Source: an uncultured Bacteroidia bacterium
GTDB lineage: Bacteria; Bacteroidota; Bacteroidia; Bacteroidales; F082
Direction of reading: 5' to 3'
Assembly: GCA_902801465.1 (NCBI GenBank)
Contig: CADCIH010000001.1
Location: 124,001 to 188,000 of the forward strand
DNA length: 64,000 nucleotides
The notes under the pieces are model-generated. The model was given only the letters and a program-made list of their open reading frames with translations, did no database searches and was not told the DNA's origin. A program made the translations under genes and the position numbers. Every line of letters begins with the position of its first letter. The stretch's first letter is position 1. Shown piece after piece: positions 22,968 to 31,985 of this stretch.

Positions 22968-24599
22968 TTAAGGATTTTCGAGCGATAAATCAATAACCTG
23001 TATGGCCCATTCATGGAGTAATCCCGAGCCGACAGCTTTGGTGATGACGTAGAGTTGAGTGCCATTGGAGTGGGCAAACACAAAGAATGGGCTGGCATCA
23101 AAATATTCTGTATTCTCGCCGTTGACAACAAAATAGTCCTCCAGTCTCCTCTTGGTCTTATAAATCAGGTTGTCGGAGTTATAAACATAGACATAAGGCG
23201 GATTGGACTCTTCATACCATGAATTGCCTTTTATTACCAGGTATAGTTCTTTCTTAAGCTCAAGTTGGTCAAGCCAAGCGATACTATAATAGTTGTCTTC
23301 AAGCGTAATGGTTCCGTTATACAATATATCCTGGCTTTGTGTCTCGCTGGTCTTGAACACCGTGCCGGCACGTGTGAACAGACGTTCGCCGCTCTCTTCA
23401 AACCACAAATCCCCACCCATTGAGTAATCGCCATGGTAAGGAGAGTCGTAGAGATATTGCGCCGTGCCGTTTTGTATGTTGTATTTTTCGATATCCGCAG
23501 GGGATAAGCCGTTTTGGGCACCATAAACAAACTTCCCTGAAGGATGCAGTTTGGCTTTGACACCCGCATATATTGTGAAACCCGTGTGTGCGGTGACAAT
23601 CGCATTGGGGGTAGTAACGTTTAGGCATTTGATTGTGGTCCACTGGTCACGGCGCGGGAAAACATAAGTCCACCCGTCATTGGTCAGCACGATGTCGAGG
23701 GCATCGCATGGGACATCATTAACAGTGAGCACCGTTTCCAACAAAAGGTCGACATAGGTAACGTGTGAGTCATGACCCACCACAGCTTTGGTGCCGTCTG
23801 GCGAAATGGAGACACAAGTAGGAGTATATGACAATGCCACAGCGCTTATTTCTTGCGTGTCGGGATGAAATATGTTAAGTGTCGCATTTTCAGCCACGAA
23901 CACGAGCAAATCTGTGGCTTTGGCATATTCAGCGTCCACCACATCATTAGGTAAAAGGAGTTTTTTCTCGATTACAAGGGGCACCGTATCCACATTGCCA
24001 TTGATGCTGACATACAATGCGGGATTTGTCTCAGTTAACAGGTTCTCACGGTCAATGGTGACGGTAATGTCGGTATTTCCCAGCATCGACAACTGACCCG
24101 ACGAAGAGGAGAGACTGGCGAAGGTCGTGGAAGACGTTATTGCGTAGTCCAGTGTGGTGTTGCCTTGATTATGGATGTGCATAATCGCCTCATCCTCGCC
24201 TATCGGATAGAACAACTTATTGGTAAGGGTATAGTTCGTATAGTCTTCGGGCAAGCCCAACAGCTTCACCGTCTTGTCGTCGAACGCCGTAGTAAGGTAA
24301 AGGTTGTCTTCCATAACGACCATGGGGTCATTGAGATAGGAGGAAAGGGTGAGTTGCACCGTCTCGCCTTCCGAAATCTGCCCCGAAGCAGGTGATACGG
24401 CAATCCAATTGGGTGCATAAACGTAGAACTTTCTGCTTTCCGGATTGTTGGTGGTCACGTTGAGAGTGAGGGTCTGGTTTCCTTTGAAAACCAGCGTGTC
24501 GGCCGAGACGGTCAGTTGGGGCTCTATGGGTTTGCCGCAACTCACCATCAACAAAGAAAGCCCAATGAGCAGCAGTACTATGATATTCTTTTTATCCAT
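22968..24599 (-). CDS. lipoprotein with BACON-like N-terminus and propeller-like body
   Basis: 543 residues. A lipoprotein signal ends in LMVSC with the lipidated Cys at 21. Residues about 30-200 contain two BACON/Ig-like segments (VSADTLVFKGNQTLTLNV, APNWIAVSPASGQISEGE, SSSSGQLSMLGNTDITV). The remainder looks like a WD40/YVTN-like beta-propeller (VSISPDGTKAVVGHDSHV, LHPSGKFVYGAQNG). It is probably on the outer membrane surface or in the periplasm. It lies 18 nt downstream of the outer-membrane barrel gene in the same direction. No enzymatic residues recognised. Confidence 0.8.
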   Translation of the reverse strand: MDKKNIIVLLLIGLSLLMVSCGKPIEPQLTVSADTLVFKGNQTLTLNVTTNNPESRKFYVYAPNWIAVSPASGQISEGETVQLTLSSYLNDPMVVMEDNLYLTTAFDDKTVKLLGLPEDYTNYTLTNKLFYPIGEDEAIMHIHNQGNTTLDYAITSSTTFASLSSSSGQLSMLGNTDITVTIDRENLLTETNPALYVSINGNVDTVPLVIEKKLLLPNDVVDAEYAKATDLLVFVAENATLNIFHPDTQEISAVALSYTPTCVSISPDGTKAVVGHDSHVTYVDLLLETVLTVNDVPCDALDIVLTNDGWTYVFPRRDQWTTIKCLNVTTPNAIVTAHTGFTIYAGVKAKLHPSGKFVYGAQNGLSPADIEKYNIQNGTAQYLYDSPYHGDYSMGGDLWFEESGERLFTRAGTVFKTSETQSQDILYNGTITLEDNYYSIAWLDQLELKKELYLVIKGNSWYEESNPPYVYVYNSDNLIYKTKRRLEDYFVVNGENTEYFDASPFFVFAHSNGTQLYVITKAVGSGLLHEWAIQVIDLSLENP

Positions 24600-24617
24600 A
24601 ACAATAATGTGTTTTGT

Positions 24618-25175
24618 TTACCATTCAAAACTTACCCTCACACCTATACTTGACGGATTGATTTTACCTTCCACATACTCGCTATGCATATACCCCATGG
24701 CATCCACATAGGATTCGTAATAATTGTATTTGATTTTACTGTAATACGTTCCCACCACCATGATGCAGAAGGCGAGGTCACTTCGCGTAGCACAACGTGC
24801 ACCAATGGCCAAATCGCTGTAGGCACCCATGTTTTCTTTAATATAGGAGCCTATACGCATGCTTGCAAATGGACTGACAATCGAACGGCTCAAAAAAACG
24901 TAACGGACATTGGCGTATATCGGAACGAGTACATTCTGGGAATTCCACTCAAAAGCAAAGCCTAAGCCTGTATAAATATGTTCGTTGAGAAAAACGCCGT
25001 GTGTGGTGGAGAGCTGTATGGTGGCAGGCATATTCTCGTCAAAATGCCAATTGTTGGTCAATTCGAGGGATCCTCGATATCCTTCAGGAATCCGCACGCC
25101 GGTAGTTTCATCATTTTGCGCAATCGCGCTATAGATAAAAAGCAGAGCTATTAAAGTTAGGAATGTTTTTTTCAT
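24618..25175 (-). CDS. outer-membrane beta-barrel-like protein
   Basis: 185 residues after choosing ATG 25175, which gives the signal peptide MKKTFLTLIALLFIYSAIAQ. The remainder alternates polar and hydrophobic residues with aromatic belts (HIYTGLGFAFEW, NVRYVFLSRSIV, GVRVSFEW end). It ends in a C-terminal aromatic strand as in small outer-membrane barrels. A -7 box (25217-25224) lies 42 nt upstream. It forms an operon with the lipoprotein gene. The upstream ATG at 25214 lies at the promoter and was rejected. Confidence 0.75.
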   Translation of the reverse strand: MKKTFLTLIALLFIYSAIAQNDETTGVRIPEGYRGSLELTNNWHFDENMPATIQLSTTHGVFLNEHIYTGLGFAFEWNSQNVLVPIYANVRYVFLSRSIVSPFASMRIGSYIKENMGAYSDLAIGARCATRSDLAFCIMVVGTYYSKIKYNYYESYVDAMGYMHSEYVEGKINPSSIGVRVSFEW

Positions 25176-25216
25176 TTCTTTTGGGTTTTTAGGGTAATCT
25201 ATCGTTTGATTCAATG

Positions 25217-25224
25217 CAAATATA
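25217..25224 (-). promoter_or_regulatory. -7 box of the barrel/lipoprotein operon
   Basis: The minus strand reads TATATTTG, matching TAnnTTTG. Confidence 0.5.
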
Positions 25225-25343
25225 CATAAATTCTTTTTGAATCAGAATTAGAAATAACAATACTTCGTTAAATAATTAATATATATTTGATTTTCAATTT
25301 AATAATTTGTTTTTCATCGACAAGAACCGATATTTGAGTTTAA

Positions 25344-25544
25344 TCATAGTTTATTGTCCTTCTCGGGATGCTTCTTGACGTCAAAAAAGGAGATTAGCAT
25401 GCTGGCCATCAATAATACATTTGCAAGAATGGCAAGTAGTTTAACCCAGAGATGATTATAATGGCTGAAAATGGCCAGCAGAAGTAGTGCGAAAAACAAT
25501 GCTGCCAGAACTAGCCTGAATTTCTGTTTCTTTGATAGTCTCAT
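25344..25544 (-). CDS. small two-TM membrane protein
   Basis: 66 residues. A basic N-terminus (MRLSKKQKFR) is followed by two transmembrane helices (about 10-26 and 34-52) and a charged tail (KKHPEKDNKL). No family recognised. Flanked upstream by a bidirectional terminator. Confidence 0.65.
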   Translation of the reverse strand: MRLSKKQKFRLVLAALFFALLLLAIFSHYNHLWVKLLAILANVLLMASMLISFFDVKKHPEKDNKL

Positions 25545-25565
25545 ATTACTTAAATATCTTCCCGC

Positions 25566-25597
25566 AAAAAAACGGCAGGGAAACCTGCCGTTTTTTA
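25566..25597. terminator. bidirectional terminator with GAAA tetraloop
   Basis: ACGGCAGG/CCTGCCGT around GAAA, flanked by seven A on the left and six T on the right, so it can work on both strands. It separates the MFS transporter 3' end from the small membrane protein gene. Confidence 0.8.
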
Positions 25598-25598
25598 G

Positions 25599-25680
25599 TT
25601 AAGAGTTAAGAGATAAAAGATAAAAGTTAGCTTTTACGACAACAACTTTTATCTTTTATCTCTTAACTTTTATCTTTTAC
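25599..25680. repeat. foldback word repeat (AAGATAAAAG family)
   Basis: Purine arm of AAGAGATAAAAGATAAAAG words, a short spacer (TAGCTTTTACGACAAC), then the complementary arm of CTTTTATC words. The MFS transporter stop codon lies at the right border. The same words recur at 29066-29130. Confidence 0.7.
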
Positions 25681-27311
25681 TTAATATTCGGTTCTTCCAG
25701 TCCGAGGTGACGTTTGTTGTCAACACGTTTCAGGATGAGGCCGATGACGAGGGCGGCGACGCCAAGGCATGCCAGCATGACGAGAGCCCAGGTGTAGTTG
25801 AGCTTGTCGGGAGGAGTGCCAGGGGCGTTGGTGTTGGTGAGCACATTGCCGATGAGGATGGGGAACAGCCACAAACCGATGTTCTGGATCCAGAAGATCA
25901 GGGCGTAGGCTGAACCGATGATCTTTTCATCGACGAGCTTCGGGACGCTCGGCCACAAGGCGGCGGGCACCAATGAGAAGGAGGCGCCCAGCACCAGGAT
26001 GGTGAGGTAGGCTACGACCACGCCACCGACAGCGCTACCAGCGGTCATGGGCAGGATGAAGGCGAAGGTGAGGTGGCAGATGATGAGTAGCAATGAGCCG
26101 ATCATCAGCATCGAAGCGGCCTTGCCTTTGTGGTCGACATAGCTGCCGAGGATGGGAGTGATGGCCACGGCCAGCAGCGGGAACACGGCGAAGATGGTCT
26201 CGGCGGTGCCGCGCATGTAACCCATGTAGCAGTAAACCACGAGAGCCACGACGGCGATAGCCATCAGACCGATCTTCATGCCTTTTTTCTTGGAGAAGTT
26301 GCTGGCAAAGGAGCACACGGCAACAACAAGCATGATGATGTATTGGATGATGGTGACGGTGTCGCCAGCCCAGAATGAACCAGCAGCGGGCTCAGTCAGG
26401 GTGAGGTTGCACTGCAACATGTTGACGGCGTACTTCTGGAAGGGGAAGATGGCTGAATAGTAGAGCACGCAGAGCAGGGCGACCAGCCAGAATCCGAGAC
26501 TTGAGAGGATCTTGCCGATATCGGAGATCTTGAAGGGGTCGTCTTTCTCCTCAGCTTCACCGGTCTGGGCATCGAGTTTCTTGTCCATGAAGAAATACAC
26601 GATGAACATTATCAAGGCGATGCAGAGCAGCACGATACCGAAGGCCACGGAACGGCTCACGTTGACGCTGCCGCCCAACTTGGCGAAGAAAGGCGAGAAG
26701 ATCATGCAGGTAGCCACACCCAGACGTGCGAGGGCCATCTCTGAACCCATGGCCAGAGCGGTCTCACGACCCTTGAACCATTTCACGATACCACGGCTCA
26801 CGGTGATGCCGGCCATCTCAGTGCCACAGCCGAAGATCATGAAGCCGATGCCAGCCAGCTTGGCCGAAGCGGGCATGCCGCGGTAGAAGGGCGAGACGCC
26901 CAACTCGTCGAAGCCAGGGATGTAGTTCAAGTTGTTGGTGAACCAATTGTAAAGGCCGGTGTGGTTTCCAAGCTCGTCAACACCGATGAACGATTCGCTG
27001 ATGGCGTAGTACTTGATCAAGCCGCCAACGAGCATCACGGCGCCGGAGAGGACCGCCGTGAAACGCACGCCCATCTTGTCGAGGATGATGCCGGCAAAAA
27101 TGAGGAAGAACACAAAGACGTTAAGGAACGTCTCGGCGCCTTCCATGGTGCCAAAGGCCTTCGAGTCCCAACCACGGGTCTCTTCCATGAGGTCCTTGAT
27201 GGGGGACAGGATGTCCATGAAGATGTAAGAACAGAACATGGCCAAAGCCAAAAGCAACAAGGCAATCCACCTATAGGTGGCGTTGTCTCTCAAAGTCATT
27301 TTTTCTGTCAT
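25677..27311 (-). CDS. MFS transporter
   Basis: 544 residues with about 12 transmembrane helices (for example WIALLLLALAMFCSYIF near the N-terminus) and a large central loop (about 250-275, acidic EAEEKDD) between the two six-helix halves. It belongs to the major facilitator superfamily. Conserved MFS loop pieces are present (GIILDKMGVRFTA, WFKGRETALAMG). Substrate not assignable by eye. It lies 18 nt downstream of rsmG in the same direction. The stop codon falls in the foldback repeat. ATG 27299 (MTLRDNATYRW) is an alternative start. Confidence 0.85.
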   Translation of the reverse strand: MTEKMTLRDNATYRWIALLLLALAMFCSYIFMDILSPIKDLMEETRGWDSKAFGTMEGAETFLNVFVFFLIFAGIILDKMGVRFTAVLSGAVMLVGGLIKYYAISESFIGVDELGNHTGLYNWFTNNLNYIPGFDELGVSPFYRGMPASAKLAGIGFMIFGCGTEMAGITVSRGIVKWFKGRETALAMGSEMALARLGVATCMIFSPFFAKLGGSVNVSRSVAFGIVLLCIALIMFIVYFFMDKKLDAQTGEAEEKDDPFKISDIGKILSSLGFWLVALLCVLYYSAIFPFQKYAVNMLQCNLTLTEPAAGSFWAGDTVTIIQYIIMLVVAVCSFASNFSKKKGMKIGLMAIAVVALVVYCYMGYMRGTAETIFAVFPLLAVAITPILGSYVDHKGKAASMLMIGSLLLIICHLTFAFILPMTAGSAVGGVVVAYLTILVLGASFSLVPAALWPSVPKLVDEKIIGSAYALIFWIQNIGLWLFPILIGNVLTNTNAPGTPPDKLNYTWALVMLACLGVAALVIGLILKRVDNKRHLGLEEPNIK

Positions 27312-27329
27312 TGTCTTTAGTATTAATTA

Positions 27330-27956
27330 TTAATATAAATGAATAATATATTTTTCAATAAAGTACTCTTCTTTAAAATACTTTGAAACCAACACCTTTT
27401 TATAATGCCAATATTTGGAGATGGCTTTGAACTCCTCGGTGAGGTCACCGCCTTTCAGGTAGAGGATGCCGCCAGCTTCGATGTCGCCCCTTATTCTCAA
27501 CTTGTTGCCTGCGAGATTGGCGATTTCTGGGAGGGTCATTACGGCGCGACCTGTGACGATGTCGAACTTTTCCTTCACCTCTTCGGCGCGCTTATGCTCG
27601 GCCACCACATTCTGCAAGCCGATGGCGTCCTTCACGGCGTTCACCACGTTGATTTTCTTGCCTGTGCCATCGATGAGATAGAACTCGGCGTCAGGAAACA
27701 TGATGGCCAACGGGATGCCGGGGAAACCGCCTCCCGTGCCGAGGTCCATCACCCTCATTCCAGGCAGGATGTCGAAATACTTTGCTATGGCAAGGGAGTG
27801 AAGCACATGATGCTCATAGAAGTGCTCCATGTCCTTCCGTGAGATGACGTTGATCTTGCTATTCCAGTCCAAGTACAAGTCTTTCAGTTGGTTAAACTGC
27901 TCCTTTTGTGTCTCGGAGAGGTCCTTGAAGTATTTAAAAATACTTGTTGTGTCCAT
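27330..27956 (-). CDS. rsmG: 16S rRNA (guanine527-N7)-methyltransferase
   Basis: 208 residues, the normal size. The SAM-binding motif is MDLGTGGGFPGIPLA with GTGGGFPG at 73-80. Substrate-side motifs are WNSKINVISRKD near residue 31 and VTGRAVMTLPE. It modifies G527 of 16S rRNA, and loss gives low-level streptomycin resistance. A -7 box (27975-27982) lies 18 nt before the start. It is first gene of an operon with the MFS transporter. Confidence 0.95.
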   Translation of the reverse strand: MDTTSIFKYFKDLSETQKEQFNQLKDLYLDWNSKINVISRKDMEHFYEHHVLHSLAIAKYFDILPGMRVMDLGTGGGFPGIPLAIMFPDAEFYLIDGTGKKINVVNAVKDAIGLQNVVAEHKRAEEVKEKFDIVTGRAVMTLPEIANLAGNKLRIRGDIEAGGILYLKGGDLTEEFKAISKYWHYKKVLVSKYFKEEYFIEKYIIHLY

Positions 27957-27974
27957 ATTTTGCTTTAAAACTTA

Positions 27975-27982
27975 CAAAAATA
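27975..27982 (-). promoter_or_regulatory. -7 box of rsmG
   Basis: The minus strand reads TATTTTTG. It faces a rightward near-consensus TATCTTTA (28024-28031) serving the next gene. Confidence 0.5.
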
Positions 27983-28050
27983 GGAAAATATTGGATACGA
28001 CTGGCGGATAATGAAAAGTTTTGTATCTTTACAACATAATTCAAATCATC

Positions 28051-29070
28051 ATGCGGAAACCCTTCATCTTTTTATTGTTGTTTGCGCCTCTAGCCTTGAT
28101 GGCGCAGAAAATCACTGTGGAAGACTACATTGAGACCTATAAGGACATCGCCATGGAGGAGATGCGCAAACATAAGATTCCGGCTTCCATCACCTTGGCG
28201 CAAGGCATCATCGAGTCGGGTGCAGGCAACAGCGCCCTGGCCCGTGAGGCAAAAAACCACTTCGGCATCAAATGCCACAAGGGTTGGGAGGGCAAGACCT
28301 ACACCATGGACGATGACGAAAAGGATGAGTGTTTCCGAAAATACAAGAAGGCTGAGGAGTCGTATCGCGACCATTCGGAGTTCTTGACCAGCAGGCCTCG
28401 TTATTCGGACTTGTTCAAACTCGACATCATGGATTATGAGGGATGGGCCAAAGGGCTGAAGGCGGCGGGTTACGCCACCAATCCCAGCTATGCCACGGCA
28501 CTGATCAACCGTATCAATATGAACAAGTTGTATCTGTACGACCAGCTGGCAATGGGCCAAATCACAGAGAAACAATTCAAGAAATTGATGAATGGTGAGG
28601 AGACCTTTCCTGAGACGCCTTCAAAGAATGAGGATTCCCAACCCGCTCCTGTTGTCTCGGTTGAATTGGAACTGGCTTACTCGCCTGCCGACCGCTCGGT
28701 GTTCGAGTTGGTTGACATGACCGAGGATAAGCGTTTCATCTACGAGAACAACCAGGTGCGTTTCGTGTTCGCCAAGGAGGGTGAGACACCCGAAAGTATC
28801 TCGCAAGAGTTAGGCATCAAGCTTAAGAAGTTGTGCAAATACAATCTGATCACCCGTCCCGAAGAGGCCATGTTCCACAGCGGCGACATCATCTATCTTG
28901 AGCAACTCCGCAAACGCAACTGGAAAGCCAAGAAACACTTCGTGGAGGAAGGTGAGACCGTTCGCGACATTGCCTTGCGCTACGCAGTGCGACCTGAAAA
29001 GATCCTCAAGAGAAACGATCTTCAGGAAGGTGCTGTTCTTAAAGTGGGACAGAAAATCAAGCTTAGATAA
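28051..29070 (+). CDS. secreted N-acetylglucosaminidase-type hydrolase with two LysM
   Basis: 339 residues. A signal peptide (MRKPFIFLLLFAPLALMAQ) precedes a glucosaminidase (FlgJ/GH73-like) domain over about 22-155 with the catalytic Glu in LAQGIIESGAGNSALA and the downstream motif NHFGIKC. Two C-terminal LysM-type peptidoglycan-binding modules follow (FAKEGETPESISQELGIKLK; VEEGETVRDIALRYAVRPEK). It should cut glycan strands of peptidoglycan in the periplasm. The start at 28051 was chosen for the signal peptide over the upstream ATG at 28021, which precedes the -7-like box. The stop codon lies at the edge of a foldback repeat. Confidence 0.9.
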   Translation: MRKPFIFLLLFAPLALMAQKITVEDYIETYKDIAMEEMRKHKIPASITLAQGIIESGAGNSALAREAKNHFGIKCHKGWEGKTYTMDDDEKDECFRKYKKAEESYRDHSEFLTSRPRYSDLFKLDIMDYEGWAKGLKAAGYATNPSYATALINRINMNKLYLYDQLAMGQITEKQFKKLMNGEETFPETPSKNEDSQPAPVVSVELELAYSPADRSVFELVDMTEDKRFIYENNQVRFVFAKEGETPESISQELGIKLKKLCKYNLITRPEEAMFHSGDIIYLEQLRKRNWKAKKHFVEEGETVRDIALRYAVRPEKILKRNDLQEGAVLKVGQKIKLR

Positions 29071-29130
29071 AAGTTAAAAGATAAAAGATAAGAGTTGTTT
29101 TAACTTTTATCTTTTATCTTTTATCTCTTC
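29066..29130. repeat. foldback word repeat supplying both convergent gene ends
   Basis: AAAGTTAAAAGATAAAAGATAAG words face ACTTTTATCTTTTATC words around TTGTTT, forming a long hairpin. The stop of the glucosaminidase gene is at its left border. On the right arm it encodes the last residues of UvrA (KDKR-stop). It is the same word family as 25599-25680. Confidence 0.7.
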
Positions 29131-31953
29131 TCTCAAATACTTCCCCGTATAACTGCTCTCGCACTCGGCCACTTCTTCCGGTGTGCCTTCGCAGACGATG
29201 GAGCCGCCGCGTTCACCGCCTTCGGGTCCCATGTCAATAATCCAGTCGGCGAGTTTGATCACGTCCATGTTGTGTTCGATGATGACGACGGTATTGCCTT
29301 TGTCGACAAGTTTGTTCAGCACGTTCATGAGTACCTTGATGTCTTCAAAATGAAGACCGGTGGTCGGTTCGTCCAGCACATAAAGGGTTTTGCCTGTGTC
29401 GCGTTTGGCGAGTTCGGTGGCAAGCTTCACGCGTTGTGCTTCTCCGCCGGAGATGGTGGTAGAGGCTTGACCTAGGGTGAGGTATCCCAGGCCTACATCC
29501 TGAAGAGTTTTGATTTTCTGGATGATGGAGGGGATGTTCTCGAAGAAGGTCACGGCCTCGTTGATGGTCATGTTGAGCACATCGTTGATGGACTTGCCTT
29601 TGTAGCGCACCTCCAGGGTTTCGCGGTTGTAGCGTTTGCCTTGGCATTCGGGGCACACCACTGATACGTCGGGAAGGAAGTTCATCTCTATGAGGTTCAC
29701 GCCGGCGCCCTTGCAGGCCTCGCAGCGTCCGCCTTTCACGTTAAACGAGAAGCGTCCGGCTTTGTAGTTGCGGATTTTGGCTTCAGGCAGCTCGCCGAAG
29801 AGCTTGCGGATGTCGTCGAACACCTTGGTGTAGGTGGCGGGATTGGAACGAGGGGTCCTGCCGATGGGAGCCTGGTCGATTTGGATGATCTTGTCGATGA
29901 GTTCAATGCCTTCGATGCTCTCGTAGGGTAGGGGTTCTTTCACCGAGCGGTAGAACTTCTTGCTGAGGATGGGGGTGAGTGTCTCGTTGACCAGGGTGGA
30001 TTTGCCTGAGCCGGAGACGCCCGTGATGCAGGTCATGATGCCCAATGGCAGCTTGAAGTTGACGTTTTTCAGGTTATGTCCTGAGGCGCCTTTTATGGTA
30101 AGGTATTGTCCCTTTTCAGGTCTTCGGCGTTCATTGGGCAGCTCGATAGTCCTTATCCCGTTGAGAAAGTCGCATGTGATGGAATGGCCGTGCATTGCCT
30201 CTTGGGGTGTGCCGGCGAAGACCACTTCGCCGCCGTGGCGACCGGCGCCGGGGCCGATGTCCACCAAGTAGTCGGCGTTGAGCATGGTGTCTTTGTCGTG
30301 TTCCACCACGATGACTGAGTTGCCGATGTCGCGCAGCTCCTTTAGCGATTGGATGAGTCGGTGGTTGTCGCGTTGGTGGAGTCCGATGCTGGGTTCGTCG
30401 AGGATGTAGAGCACGCCAGTGAGCTGCGAGCCTATCTGGGTGGCGAGACGGATGCGCTGTGCCTCACCTCCTGACAAGGAGGCTGCCGGTCGGTTCAGGC
30501 TCAGGTAGTCGATGCCGATGTCGAGTAGGAAGTGCACCCTTTTGTCGATTTCGCGGAGGATTTCCTTGCCGATTTCATACTGGCGTTCGTTGAGTTTCGA
30601 GGGTAGTTCTTCAATCCACTTGGATAGGGCAAAGGTGTCCATCTCTGCAACCTCGGCGATGTTTTTTCCGTCGATGAGGAAATACCGCGACTCTTTCTTA
30701 AGGCGGGTGCCGTGGCAGACGGGGCAGGGGACGTGGTTCATAAAGGATCCAGCCCAGCGTGCGATGCTGGCGGGGGCTTCCTCGGTGTTTTGGCTCTCGA
30801 TGAATCGGATGATGCCTTCGAAGTTGATTTTATAGATGCTGTTGATGCCGATGTATTCACGCTTCACCTCGAAGGTCTCGTTAGTGCCGTAGAGGATGAC
30901 ATCCAGGGCTTCGTCGGAGATTTCCTTCATTGGGGTGTCGAGGGTGAAGCCGTATTTCAGGCCGATGGCTTCCAGTTGTTTGAAGATCCAGCTGCCCGCC
31001 TTGTATTCTCCGGCTGGGGCGAGTCCTCCTTTCCGGATGCTGAGGTCGGGGTTGGGGATGAGTTTCTCCTTGTCGACTTCGGTGATCTCGCCCATGCCGT
31101 TGCATTTTGGGCAGGCGCCGTAGGGTGAGTTGAACGAGAAGGTGTTGGGCTCGGGGTCTTCGTAGGAGAGGCCGGTGGTGGGACACATGAGCAGGCGGCT
31201 GAAGTAGCGCAACTGTTCGGTGTCGTGGTCCATCACCATCAGCAGGCCTTTGCCGTAGCGGAAGGCGACTTGCACCGACTTGCCGATGCGTGTCTTGCTG
31301 TCGTCGCTGACTTGGATGCGGTCGATGACGATCTCGATGTCATGGGTCTTGTAGCGGTCGAGCATCATGCCGAACTCAATCTCGCGCATCTCGCCGTCGA
31401 CGCGGACTCGGGTGAATCCTGCCTGGCGGATATGTTCAAACAGCTCTCGGTAATGGCCTTTACGGCCTCTGACGGTGGGAGCTAATATGCTGATGCGTTT
31501 TCCTTGGTAGTCTTTGAGGATGAGGTCAGTGATCTGTTCTTCGGAGTAACGCACCATGCGCTCGCCGGTGTTGTAGGAGTAGGCTTCGCCTATACGGGCG
31601 TAGAGCAGACGAAGGAAGTCGTAGATCTCGGTGATGGTGCCCACGGTGGAGCGGGGGTTTTTGTTCACCGACTTCTGTTCGATGCTGATCACGGGGCTCA
31701 AGCCGGTGATTTTGTCGACATCTGGGCGTTCCATGTTGCCCACGAATTGTCTTGCATAGGCAGAGAAGCTCTCCATGTAACGTCGCTGTCCCTCGGCGTA
31801 AATGGTGTCGAAGGCCAATGACGACTTGCCACTGCCGCTAATGCCGGTAATGACTACCAAGGCATTGCGAGGGATGGAAAGGTCGATGTTTTTCAGGTTG
31901 TTCTCCCGAGCCCCTAAAATCTCAAGTGTTTTATCCTCAGAGAATTCGTTCAT
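29107..31953 (-). CDS. uvrA: excinuclease ABC subunit A
   Basis: 948 residues, the usual length. Two ABC ATPase modules carry Walker A GISGSGKSSL and GVSGSGKSTL and signature motifs LSGGEAQRI and ISGGEAQRV. Zinc-binding motifs CPVCHGTRL and CEACKGAG...CPECQGKRY are intact. UvrA recognises helix-distorting DNA lesions and loads UvrB for nucleotide excision repair in the cytoplasm. It is downstream of the lytic transglycosylase gene by 33 nt, probably co-transcribed. The last codons lie inside a foldback repeat. Confidence 0.97.
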   Translation of the reverse strand: MNEFSEDKTLEILGARENNLKNIDLSIPRNALVVITGISGSGKSSLAFDTIYAEGQRRYMESFSAYARQFVGNMERPDVDKITGLSPVISIEQKSVNKNPRSTVGTITEIYDFLRLLYARIGEAYSYNTGERMVRYSEEQITDLILKDYQGKRISILAPTVRGRKGHYRELFEHIRQAGFTRVRVDGEMREIEFGMMLDRYKTHDIEIVIDRIQVSDDSKTRIGKSVQVAFRYGKGLLMVMDHDTEQLRYFSRLLMCPTTGLSYEDPEPNTFSFNSPYGACPKCNGMGEITEVDKEKLIPNPDLSIRKGGLAPAGEYKAGSWIFKQLEAIGLKYGFTLDTPMKEISDEALDVILYGTNETFEVKREYIGINSIYKINFEGIIRFIESQNTEEAPASIARWAGSFMNHVPCPVCHGTRLKKESRYFLIDGKNIAEVAEMDTFALSKWIEELPSKLNERQYEIGKEILREIDKRVHFLLDIGIDYLSLNRPAASLSGGEAQRIRLATQIGSQLTGVLYILDEPSIGLHQRDNHRLIQSLKELRDIGNSVIVVEHDKDTMLNADYLVDIGPGAGRHGGEVVFAGTPQEAMHGHSITCDFLNGIRTIELPNERRRPEKGQYLTIKGASGHNLKNVNFKLPLGIMTCITGVSGSGKSTLVNETLTPILSKKFYRSVKEPLPYESIEGIELIDKIIQIDQAPIGRTPRSNPATYTKVFDDIRKLFGELPEAKIRNYKAGRFSFNVKGGRCEACKGAGVNLIEMNFLPDVSVVCPECQGKRYNRETLEVRYKGKSINDVLNMTINEAVTFFENIPSIIQKIKTLQDVGLGYLTLGQASTTISGGEAQRVKLATELAKRDTGKTLYVLDEPTTGLHFEDIKVLMNVLNKLVDKGNTVVIIEHNMDVIKLADWIIDMGPEGGERGGSIVCEGTPEEVAECESSYTGKYLREEIKDKR

Positions 31954-31985
31954 GCCCTTCTTACTTCTTATTTCTATCTTCCCCC

